From NCBI GenBank assembly GCA_002633005.1, contig NMRA01000838.1, positions 5,245 through 69,244 on the forward strand: a stretch of 64,000 bases of DNA, written 5' to 3'. Position 1 is the first letter of the stretch. The number at the start of each line of letters is the position of its first letter. This DNA is from Phoronis australis. Lineage: Eukaryota > Phoronida > Phoronidae. Shown one piece after another: positions 13,501-24,200 of this stretch. Position numbers and translations under genes: made by a program. The notes under the pieces were generated by a model that was given only the letters and a program-made list of their open reading frames with translations, was not told the DNA's origin and made no database searches.

Positions 13501-13786
13501 TATCTGGAAGTCAAAGATTTTCTGCACAGTTGTAGCACATTGGTTCTAGTATAATCGTACAGATTTTGAGCCATGTACGTCGAAAAATGCGGCCTCTACG
13601 AGTATTTGACTGTGAAATCAGATACAAAATGGCCGCAACGTCCGCCATTTTGTATCCCATCATGACCAAAAACAATAGCGTTCCAGTACATCGCAATCTA
13701 CATGTTCTGTTCAAATTTCGTGAAAATCGGACGAAAATTGCGACCTGTAGAGTGCGAACAAAAAAAAATACTTGACGACAGAGCAA
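4530..13786. repeat. Satellite array, about 1.2-kb units
   Basis: The landmark CGTTTTTAGCC recurs at about 4541, 5610, 6810, 8011, 9212, 10413, 12234 and 13445. Spacing is therefore about 1069, 1201, 1201, 1201, 1201, 1821 and 1211 bp. The 1821-bp interval holds extra copies of a sub-repeat of about 305 bp (starting near 10852, 11160, 11478 and 11785). Each unit contains CCGCCATCTT and CCGGAAGT motifs, the palindrome GAGCGCTC, and a 17-bp inverted repeat that reads ATCGGATACAAAATGGC on one arm. Short open frames on both strands recur with the unit, but they are frame-shadowed by that inverted repeat, so I do not treat them as genes. Confidence 0.93.
5748..10505. repeat. Near-perfect core of the array, 1201-bp period
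   Basis: Across this stretch each position matches the one 1201 bp later with essentially no differences that I can see. That gives just under four units. The first differences are upstream of 5748 and again at 10506 and 10634. Such identity means very recent amplification, ongoing homogenisation, or an assembly expansion. Confidence 0.93.
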
Positions 13787-13789
13787 CAT

Positions 13790-13925
13790 ACTTGTCGGAA
13801 TTCGAAGAATTCCGCCAAGTAAAAAAAACTTGCTGTCAGAGCAACATACTTGGCGGAAAAATTCCGCCAAGTAAAAACTTGCTGTCAGACCAACATACTG
13901 GGCGGAATTCTTCGCAGCTAACATA
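13790..13925. repeat. Three short palindromes at the right edge of the array
   Basis: The palindrome at 13848-13872 reads ACTTGGCGGAA, three A, then the exact complement. A one-mismatch version lies at 13790-13820 and a half-site at about 13898-13912. They share the lead-in CAACATACT and are about 58 and 49 bp apart. The core ACTTGGCGGAATT also occurs once per satellite unit, so these look like a derived terminus of the array. Confidence 0.8.
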
Positions 13926-16009
13926 ATGTTGCTCGTCAATTCAGAAATTTGCCTTAAATTGAATTTTGATGTAAATAAAACACTGTGAGTTGCTTATGAC
14001 GTGCACGTTATGGAATCATGATTTGCAACGTCACATCTTATGAACCTCTAATTGCATTGTTTTTAACATGTTCTTCTCCCTGACTCCTGAATTTACACAC
14101 AGCGCCTAATTTGAAATATTTCTGGAAACAGTGCAAGGTTAAACAGGACTTTTTACTCTTATAAAATATAATTGTTATTGATTTCAAAACATCAAAAATA
14201 AAATTCCCCAAAATTGACTTTTAAGTAAGCCTTTTGTGGCTTGCAGCTCAGTCTACTTTGCTCGTGTGTGCGCCATTTTCTATTTCGCCAATCCCACTTA
14301 ACTCTGAAGCGTTTTACCGCGTCGCTGAGGGTTTCGATGGGTGTACAGAAATGGAATCTCGCATGAAGTCCAGTGAAAACAGATATGACGGAGTTTAAAA
14401 CAGAATACTGCATCTTCAAAACAGCTAACCCTCCCGAAAATCGTGAATCCCGACCTTTGAAACAATAGCCCCGGGTATCGAACAGGACACGTGAGGACTG
14501 AAACACCACTCTCAAACTTTTTGTCAAGCATTGTTTGATGAAAAAGTTACTGTGATATGTAGGTTTACGATACGAGAATTTTACACAACTGATGATGGAT
14601 TGGCGTTCTACGTAATTCTGCTGCTGAAATTGTGGCAAAGATATCTTTGGTTGTGGTGCAATCTTTTGCGTCGACTTTCGGCGCCAAGGCGTGACCTTTG
14701 AGCATTGATGTAAAGAAAACAACTATGGCGACTTCAAGCAGCAGACAGGCCTGTTAAGATGCAATTGATGGAAGTCATAACTCTTTAAAATTGGTTATAA
14801 AGGTATCGTAGTATACAAGAATATTCTAAAATGCACTTGGAATTCTTTTTTTTTTTGGAAAATTGCTTTCTTCACTGGCCTTTTGTATGCTGTGCTACCA
14901 ACCAGTCAGATTTGGACTGCGATTGCACCTAATCTGCCGTTGATATCTATCTTTTAAGTCAGCTGTTTTCGAATGACTGGGTAACCATGGAGCTTATCCT
15001 TGGGTTTATTTCATAAATCGTGAATTTTATGACATTTGCTGGAAATTTTCTCACTGGGGAAGGAAGTAAATAAGTCTGTAGCAGACGTTGCGATATGGTA
15101 CTTTCGTCAGGACATGCTTAAAAAGATATTTTTGACGAGCTTTCGTCGTTTCATGCCTCTTTAAAGAACAGGGTTTGAGATTTGGGGCTGGTTAACTGGT
15201 TTGAAGGTGTGAGAGTCAGTTTTCGACTCCGGGATATCTGTAACGACTGTATACGAGGTGGGTGTGGATATAGACCGATTAAGAGGGTAAGAAGATCTTA
15301 TTAAATGGAATCGCATTTTCCCTTCATTATATCAGCAAACCGAATTTCATAACAAATTTTGCACCAATGATCAGTCAAAAAGAGTGTGAATGCGTTGAGT
15401 TCAGAAATTCCGACTCCAGTCTTTTGAGTGAATTATTCTGGCTCTCCAGTTAAAAACCTGGAAATTGATTGTGTCGGATATAATGTACTTTCGACAAGTA
15501 AGCCGACGAACCCTAAAATGCAGCATATTGCAAAGATGTCTAAAAAATTAACCAACAGTGCCACTCTAAAGTCAAAATAATGTTTTTGTGTTTTATTTTT
15601 GAAAATATTTTTGGATAAAATATTGAATAATCTGAGCTTAACTCAATGTTCACCGAGATTACTACGTCTTGAGAGTATAGATTAGGTTGAAATTTGCCCA
15701 AGTTGCATGAGTTTTATTGATAAAAAACGTGATATGTTGCGCTTTATTATTGACATTTTTTTGCAAACAATTGCAGCAAAACAACCGGAAAGTACTTGAA
15801 GGTGCTTTAGATCAAAGTTTGACGCTACTGACGACGGTCACAGAAAATTAAAAAGTTGTCCAGGTTTCCGGCTGTCCGGGGTCCCTGTTTTAAAGGTTGG
15901 GGTTCGTGTTTCTCAGGCTGATTAGCTGTATTGATTGTTTTACATCGGAGTTCCTAATTTGATGGGACACCCTGATAGATATAGACATAAATGTGAACAT
16001 ATAATGCGG
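13926..16009. other. Non-coding stretch, no gene recognised
   Basis: A 176-codon open frame on the - strand (14722-14192) resembles no family I know and has no supporting context. Near 15262 a short stretch, GTGGATATAGACCGATTAAG, matches the inner end of the TTAA element at 24020. Nothing else stands out. Confidence 0.4.
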
Positions 16010-16011
16010 CC

Positions 16012-16502
16012 TTGACATGTGTATGTGTGCGTATGTATGTATGTATGTATTTGTGTATGTATGTATGTATGTGTGTATGCATGTATGTATGTATGTATGT
16101 ATGTATGTATGTATGTGTATGTATGTATGTATGTGTGTATGTATGTATGTATGTGTGTATGCATGTATGTATGTATGTATGTATGTGTGTACGTATGTAT
16201 GTATGTATGTGTGTATGTATGTATGTATGTGTGTGTATGTATGTATGTATGTGTGTGTATGTACGTATGTATGTATGTTATGTATGCATGTATGCATGTA
16301 TGTATGTATGTATGTATGTGTGTATGTATGTATGTATGTATGTGTGTATGTATGTATATATGTATGTGTGTATGTATGTATGTATGTGTGTGTATGTACG
16401 TATGTATGTATGTATGTTATGTATGTTTGTATGTATGTATGTATGTATGTATGAATATATGCATGTATGCATGTAGGTATCTATGTATGTATGTATGTAT
16501 GT
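16012..16502. repeat. TATG microsatellite
   Basis: About 490 bp of (TATG)n with TGTG and TACG interruptions. The long open frames on both strands here are artefacts of a 4-bp repeat having no stops. Confidence 0.97.
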
Positions 16503-18045
16503 GAAATACATAGTCCTACATACATATAAATTACGGCACAACAGTCGAATTGGTTAAAGGTATTAAAGCCATGCATGTGTCTCCAGTTGACCTGAGATTT
16601 GAGGCCTTGTGAGTGAATTGGGCCGATAGTCATGTCTTTTATATCTTTGCCTAGGCGGATCCAGGGGCCGGTCACTTGAGTCTGGACACCCCTTTTCCCT
16701 TGGTTTTAGTGATATCGAATTTAGAATTTTGTATTGTTAACTTGGACCCCTTTTTAATAAAATCCTTGACCCTACCTGTTTCATAAATCTTGGACCCCGC
16801 GCCCCTGCTCTGCAACTGTGGAGTGCGTTCATATTTATCTACGTTCATATTTAAAGGAAACTTTCCAGCTAAATGTGAAGCATTCCCGCGGGATAGCCTG
16901 GATCCCTGATTATTGTACAGTGATCATGTCTATCGTTGTGAGGTCTGCAGGATACTGTACGGGGGCAGGGCTCCCAGCTCCCTGTGTTCGGGTTGGAACA
17001 AAAGAATCCGCCAGCATGTTGATTTTTGCGGAATAATTTTCGTCCGTGCCACACCTCCAGATCAGTGAAATAGCGCCATATATAATATATAAGCATGATT
17101 CACTTGTCTTAGTAAATGTTTGCTATGAAACGCGGGAAATTGCAGAACCCCCGACGATGATTTACGTAGTTTCCATAAATAGCAACATGAGCAGTCTCAG
17201 TGGGCGTGATTATATAGCATGTGACACAAAACGCTTTGTTGATTGGCCACTTGAGGAGCTGCGGGGGGTCTTTGCTGTCAGACGATCAATCCCGCCACAG
17301 CATCACTTGACGCCAGAGCATATGGACGTGTCTTTCAACCCAAGTGGATTTTTTTCATTCTCAGGTTTGTAAAATCATTTTATAATTTTTTTGTAATTAA
17401 CTTTTTACCTTTTTCGAAACTGATTGCAACGTCAAAAATAGGCAACACGTAGCCTCTCAGCTGGGGCTAAGGCAATGTAATGCCTTCGTCAAAAACTGTT
17501 ATTAAAGCCTGTCTGAACACAACATATGATCAGTAGGCCTACTTGTCAATTGTCTCCTGTTTGTCCGTTTTTCTCGCCCTCTTTGACATCATCAAAATGT
17601 CCCGCTTTTGGACATAAGGCTTATTATGACTTGCGACATTAAAAGTGAAAAAAACAAAAAAAACGGGGAGTTTGAGAGCTTCGACAACCGTGAATTTCGG
17701 TTTCGAGCACAAAAAGCCACTTAGACATTCAAAACACTCTGCAGACTGGCTGGCGAACGTTTCAAGCACCCGTTTCGCTTAAACACAAATGCCCGCTTTT
17801 ATCAAAGTGCCCTGTTTTCCGTACTGAGCTAATTGAATACCGGCATACCTCCCCGAGAATCAAAATTAAGTCTATCACGAACCCTGTTCAATTCTAAATG
17901 TTCCTCAATAAGCAACTGCGTATGTCTTACGACTGACTTATGCTGCTTGTGTTGAACTTCTTGCACGCTTGTGCCTCCGTTTGCACGTCGGCGTTGTCCG
18001 AATCTTGCGATTCTGACACTTGTTTTAGCATGAGATGACTCAATA
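16503..18045. other. Non-coding stretch, no gene recognised
   Basis: A 108-codon open frame at 17046-17372 is followed by a possible splice donor but has no recognisable domain. I see no repeat structure. Confidence 0.4.
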
Positions 18046-18184
18046 GGCTTCGTTTCATGAAACTATTTTAACTTAAACCAAAATATCAATGCTGTCATTC
18101 CACCACATGTCACGTTGCGATTGTTCGACAGTGCTGTTGACGCCATCACAACAACCAAACTTGAGAATTTCATGAAACGGAGCC
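18046..18184. mobile_element. 139-bp inverted-repeat MITE
   Basis: The left end GGCTTCGTTTCATGAAA and right end TTTCATGAAACGGAGCC are complementary except at one base. The interior has no coding capacity. It abuts the next element, suggesting nested or neighbouring insertion. Confidence 0.65.
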
Positions 18185-18188
18185 CTGG

Positions 18189-18324
18189 CCTGAGTTCAGT
18201 AACTCCAGAACCTTGCTAAAATCTATCCAAAGTCACGTGTTCTCATTTAAAATACACGGCAATATCTGGCGTAATCTCACGAAGTCTAGCTTTTTAGCTA
18301 GGTCCCAGCGTTACTGAACTCAGG
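18189..18324. mobile_element. 136-bp MITE, copy 1 (CAGTAAC family)
   Basis: The ends CCTGAGTTCAGTAAC and GTTACTGAACTCAGG are exact complements. The interior contains GCTAAAATCTA, then CTCATTTAAAATACAC and AATCTC, and matches the element at 52429-52562. Two copies in one window show that this is a dispersed family. Confidence 0.75.
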
Positions 18325-19008
18325 ACAGCTTTGGGTTTTTGTACAACCATTTCTCTGTCGTGAACAGAAGGTTAGATATAAATGCTATCTGGGTGCACAT
18401 GCAGCTTGAGTGTCTCATATTTTGCAAAACTAATAATTACTAATTTGGTTGTTCAATACACAGTCTCATCTGTTGGTTGTTATCATGGGATTTATTTACC
18501 CAGTGTTCATCAAGATAATATCCTGTATCTTAGCTTCTAGACAAATGTAACGGAGGTCACAAACAAGTGCCTGCCCTTAGACTGGTGACTCACCATTTCC
18601 TGGTAACTAACAATGGCCTCTTTATTTGGGCGCTGTGGTACACTGTCATTGGGGTCTTAAACGCGTCGTTTTTATGAAAACAAGTTTTTGTTTGTTTTGT
18701 CAGCCAGAACGGATACTTTTCATACAAACAACAGGTCTTAGTAACGGTGCACCGTAGCATGAACAACAATGACAGTTTAATTACGGTCCAGTTGAGTGAA
18801 CGTTTTGAAGGGGTACATTTTGAAAAGGCGTGACTTTGAGGTCCCTGGGGCTTATTCAATTAATTGTGCTCTTAGGTTTTCAAAGGCTGGTACTGAGGCC
18901 CGATGTCACTTAACGTTATAAATTAAACTTACAGTTACAGGCAGTTGAAATATGCTAAACATAACTTAAGTGGATTCATTGGCTTACTTGGTGAAATATT
19001 TAATACGA
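18325..19008. other. Non-coding stretch, no gene recognised
   Basis: No supported gene or repeat. Confidence 0.4.
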
Positions 19009-19905
19009 GAGCGCTCGGAGGAGCGACACTTGGCGGAGTTAATCGAAAAGACGACGATGAGGGAGACGAAGACAATCATGACGATCAAGACGGCAATTAC
19101 ATGTATGAATAACACGATAACATTCATGTGACTAGCGAAGAAATCAAATAGAGAGCATACAATCAACTACAATAAAGAACAATAGATGGCGAAACATGAC
19201 GGTCCAGTCTACAGTAGGACAGTGCTGGCTGGGTCAGTCTGGGTCCAACTAGGCATAACCAAAACAAAGTGAACTGAAAGCCAGCCAGCTGCGCCGGTGT
19301 GACCGAAGGAACAACGGTATCGGAAAATCTCGAATAATTCAAAAAGTAGACGTTGTAGAGCAAAATGGAAGCTATCTTCTGAAAGCCCGTTCAAAACTCT
19401 ATCTAAAATTGTAGTTTGGCAAAAATCCAAAAAATTTTCGAGAAAATTGAAAATTTGCCGTTTTTTTGAAATTCAAAGTCAAATAAATCGAAAACGGTAA
19501 GTCTGAGAAATACGCTCTCGCAGTCTTTTTGAAAGGTCATACTTCAAAGAATCCACATGCAAAAATTCACGTCATTTGCTCTTCCCGTTAAAAATGCGAC
19601 ACCAGAACGATTGAAACCGTGTGAACATGCGCCACAGCCGTCATCTTGAAAGTGATTTCCGGTTCAATAATTTTTCATAAAAGCTTCTTAAACTCAACAA
19701 ACACGTGACCAGTTTGAAAGTGATTGCTTTGCAAATGCGCCCTCTACAGGAGAAAACGTTTTTTGCCATATTTCGGGGTGCGCAGGCGCCAAATCGAATA
19801 TTTCCGCTATCTTTAACCGGAAGTCAACGATCTTCTGCACAATCGATCTTCTGCACAATTGTAGCGCATGCTTTCTAGTATGTTCATACCGATTTTCAGC
19901 CATAT
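19009..19905. repeat. Dispersed partial copy of the 1.2-kb satellite
   Basis: The copy runs from the GAGCGCTCGG landmark to the TTTTCAGCCAT landmark in the same order as in the array. It lacks the roughly 240-bp part that carries the 17-bp inverted repeat. It differs from the array units by scattered substitutions, so it is not part of the recently homogenised core. Confidence 0.88.
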
Positions 19906-21255
19906 ATGTCTATCCCTTGCTCCGGGATATTCACAAAAAACGGGTATCGCCCGATTGTCCCAGGATTACAACCCGAAGGCCCACAAGTCCGAAAATTCGT
20001 AACACAATGTCATCAACAGCAGAGCAGCAGAACACATTAGTGGAGAACGAAAATATAAAAACTTTAACCTCCGCAACAGCTTTAAAAAGCCTTGTTTCGA
20101 ACAATTTAAAGGGTATTTGCTTGGCGGGCAATTTGTTTTAAGCAAGTCTCTAAACTCCAGAACTTTTTGTTCTAAGGTACTCTTCAAAACCTCTTGTCTG
20201 ACATCGTTTTTGTTGTAAATTTTTAAACAAAGACAAAGATTTCGCTTTCGCATGTAATTTCACGTTCAAGAGAATACTCCACTTTAGGTTAAAACATTCG
20301 TAACTATAACAATATTCAAGACTTCGAAGAGAATTAAAGCACTGCCACTCCCGCCAACGCCCTAACGTTTGAAGCAAGTTTGAAAATGTGTTGTGGCAAA
20401 CGTTGTTAAAGCTCAATAATTGTGAAGCAACAGTTTCACAAATTGGGGGGAAATTATTCAACATTTAGTGATTTTTTAAATAATCCAACTGGGCTCTTAG
20501 GAATAATGTATATCAGTTATTTGGTTATTGTAGCATTAAAATGAGATTGTTCGTGTATAACCATGTGATTACCAAAAACATTTGTCTTCTGTCTTCTGTC
20601 ATCTGCTTGTTAGTTTGTTGATGACATAGTATGCGATTTGTTCCGGTCATGTTTAGTTGAGTCAAAGAGTTGGTTATTAACAGTTTTTCTTTTCAGAAGT
20701 CAAACAAAGGCTGAGAGATTTTAACTTCTAGACATACTTTTTTGTTGTAGAATTTACAAGTAAGATTGAGTTTTGCTGATGGGATATGTCTAAGTTAAAG
20801 TGAGAAAAGTGTTTATTTGGAGACCTGACGCGCAGCAGCAACAGCAGAAGCAACAACAACAAGTACTTTACATAGGGAAAATTAGATGTTAAGAACGGCA
20901 GAAGAAATGATCTTCAAAGAAGTGAAAATTTTTGCAACATACGTAATACAGGAGAGATAATTAGACAGTCGTTCAAACAAATATTTTCGTCGAATCTTAC
21001 AGGATCTCAATTGACTCATGGAATTTCATCGACCCTCAATCGACTGTAGAATATTTTATAACTCCTAGGAAGCCTGCAAACTCCTGGGGTCGATATCGAC
21101 TCTCTTAGTTAATCACCAATAAAAACTCAGTTAAACAGGTACGTGACTGAAGTAGAGAATGCGACTTAATTCACATGTTTGCATTTATTTCAGTTTGTTC
21201 CTGTTTCTCAAACTATCCCATGCTCGCGCGTTAACACCACGATTAACGAGACGCC
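19906..21255. other. Upstream region of the sacsin-like gene
   Basis: Contains short open frames without recognisable domains and a CAG/CAA-rich stretch near 20835-20865. The promoter and 5' UTR of the downstream gene should lie here, but no TATA box or transcription start can be assigned with confidence. Confidence 0.35.
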
Positions 21256-21289
21256 ATGGCCGGCCTGGGGATGTCCCGCAACATGCAGA
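21256..21289 (+). CDS. Sacsin-like exon 1 (start codon)
   Basis: The ATG in the context GACGCCATGG is a strong start. It encodes MAGLGMSRNMQ plus one base, followed by the donor GTGAGTAA. The split codon with exon 2 gives N. The start is inferred from this frame and context. An additional upstream coding exon cannot be excluded. Confidence 0.75.
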
Positions 21290-24200
21290 GTGAGTAAATA
21301 GCCTCTGGCTGGTATGTCAATTTCTGGGGAAACAATTCTTTTAAGAAGTGTTGTAAAAAGATCAATGTTTCATCAACATGAAAGGTTTTGTATTAATTTG
21401 TGCTTTTCTTGATCGGGCACGTAATTGGTAATCAGTGGCCGTAAACATTCGAGCGCTTGAACAATAAAAAGAGGGAGACATACAACAAGGTCAATTGATC
21501 CTGGATAAACGCATTGACTTTTTCAAATTTGGTAGAACTAATTTTCAGTGTCTGGGTGATTTTTTAACATTACAATGCCAAGGAGTTTCCGTTGAAGTTT
21601 TATAAGAATTTAGAGTTTTATACAAACGTTTGTGGTATTACCTTTTAGATTAAATGCTGGTGACACGAATGTTCAAATTTGACCCAAAGTCAATGAACTA
21701 CATGTATGTAATACACAGAAAATAGTTGAAAAAAACATCAAATATGTCGCATAGTTTTTTCTAAGTATATGGTGTAATTGGTCAATTTTCGAGTCGGGCC
21801 CTTATTATATGAACACGTCACGCCTGACTCACTGTCTTAGTTCAGTGAATGGTGAATCTTTTATAACATTACAGATTTTGACATCATACAGCCGAGCCTG
21901 ATACAACAAATGAGAACAATTTTGGACCAGTATCCAGACGACGGCCAGATTCTCAAGGTACCAAGCTAGTTGATATTTTAACCTGCAGTGAACCCGCGTT
22001 CTGTCTGTTTAAGTTATGAAACGGATCTCATATAACTTTCAAAATTCGGCTGTAGAGTGTTAAAAATGCAGACAACGCTTCACTGAAAATTCTATTGCTC
22101 ACGCACAATGCACCTGATTGCATTGAGACCCGTTGTTTTTGAGGAAATTGAGAATAAAAATAAGCTGCTGCGGATGTTTCGAAATCATGGAAGTGAACAC
22201 GGTACGTTTGCTATGGTTGATGGGGCATTTGAGAGAGAAATCTGTCAAGTGACTTTGGAAGGTCACCAGGTAGCTGATTGTAATATGTTACTTTCTCTGT
22301 GGATGGATGTGTGTTGGGCTGTTAGTGAATCAGTTTTTGTAATTCGAAACCAAAGGGCATTTGCATCTCTTCTGTAGGGATGAGATAGATGACACTTAAA
22401 TTTTGAGTGGCACATATATCCATAAGGATAGGCAAATACGTGAAGATTCACAGAATGAATGCGATATAGAGTAGGCGATTACAAGTCGACACTCTGTTTT
22501 TCTACAAAAGTAAACCTAAATTGGATTGTTTGTTCCCACTACATGGAGGACCTCGTAAATACAAATAACCACGCGTTATTTAGGCCTACTGGTAGCGGAA
22601 AGAGATATGTAGTACAGACTTTCCAATGTTTTTAGATTTACGGGCCTCTATTGCAAGGGAATTAATATAGGATACACAATATCAGCAGTGATGAAATGAA
22701 AGAATTGAAGCTGAATCCAAGGTGATGATATGATCTTTGTCTTGTAAAGTCCTAAGGGGTCTTGAAAGTATTTGCACTTTGTTGAAGAGCTCGATACAAA
22801 TGGTATTGAAAGTTAGCCTGTTATCAACAATAACACCGATGTGAAACCGGTATTACGGCAGTTAAAACAGGTAGTAACTAACCATCTACATATAGCATTG
22901 GTAACTTCTGACAAAATAGAGCGCTAGACTGATGCTTATAATTTTAGCAAATCTGTAGTTTCGTTAAATGGATACTGAACTCGGTTTCGCCGATTTCCCT
23001 GAAAATTAGTTCTCATACATGCGAATTTAAACTCCTTGGAAGACAAAACTGTTGCGTCACGAAATTGATCCTGGAGTTCTAAGTGGACGAACTGTTTCAT
23101 AATATTAGCCATGCTTGATGATTCAGCGTAAGGGGTTTTTGGACTGAGAAGGGTCATGTAGCGAATGGACGTTTTACTTCAAAGATTAAAATTCATCTTG
23201 TCTCTCGTTCAAAGGTTAACGACGATTGCTGCTGAAGCATTCACGGAGCAGTTTTAAGTCGTTTAAGTTAAGCCTCCACACAATTTGATAAATCCATATA
23301 AAAAATCCTACACGAGTCTCAGATTTATGACATGAGCACATCTTTTTCGAAATTTCGACAAAATCCCGAGAGATTTTGCCTTTGTCATCAACATGAGACG
23401 AGTGCAGGATTTGTTTTCTCACATGAACCGTAAAAACGATCTTTTTTGCCGAGGAGCTCGATTTGCCTAAAACTTTCAAACACATTAGGCAACCTCTGTA
23501 AAAACAAGCTTTTGTAATGTAAAGTAAACCCGGTTACTTGTTGTTAACTGTTTTATTTTAAACTTAAGAATTGTAAATTTCATTCATCTTTCGTAACAAA
23601 TATTCAAGTTAGAAAGTGATACATAGTCTTTGAAGTTGTAATATTAAAACTTAAACAAAAACAGTCAGTAAGGCTTCCCCACACGAGCACTGAATTGACC
23701 TTGAGACAGCACAGCTAGAGTCTCACCGCGTTTCTTGAAATGGGGTTCGTCTCCGTTTGAATGAACGTGGATATAGAATTCGCCGCCGAAGATGGGTTCG
23801 TTTAAGACGTTATTTGCATGTCCTTCCTACAGAAAGTGCGTACAGTTGCGACATCCGACTTGTCAATGATAACCTTGTCACTTTCACGGGATTCCGGCAT
23901 TGTTTGTTTGGCGCGCGTTTAGTCGTCTTTGTGTTTTGCAGACGTATGGATTTCTACTTTGCACTACTTCGTAATTTGCCCGTTTTATATAAAAAAGATT
24001 CCGTACTCGGTGTTCTTAAAGGAGAATGCCACCCGACTTAATTAGTTTTTTTACCGACTTAATCGGTCTATATCCACATCGCCTCATGTACGGTCGACCT
24101 CACCTTTCCGAGAGTTATAGCGTTAACCTGTAAGGAAGGTGAGAAAATACGCAGCGACGTCAGTGGTTCGTCTGCAGAGTGAATGCCGCTATAATTCGGT

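Noticed and set aside
14192-14722. 176-codon open frame on the - strand
   Set aside because: No recognisable domain, no splice or regulatory context, and no second copy to show conservation.
16012-16541. Long open frames of 60-161 codons on both strands
   Set aside because: They translate a TATG microsatellite. Absence of stops is a property of the repeat.
17046-17372. 108-codon open frame ending near a possible splice donor
   Set aside because: Composition and content do not match any family I know, and no partner exon was found.
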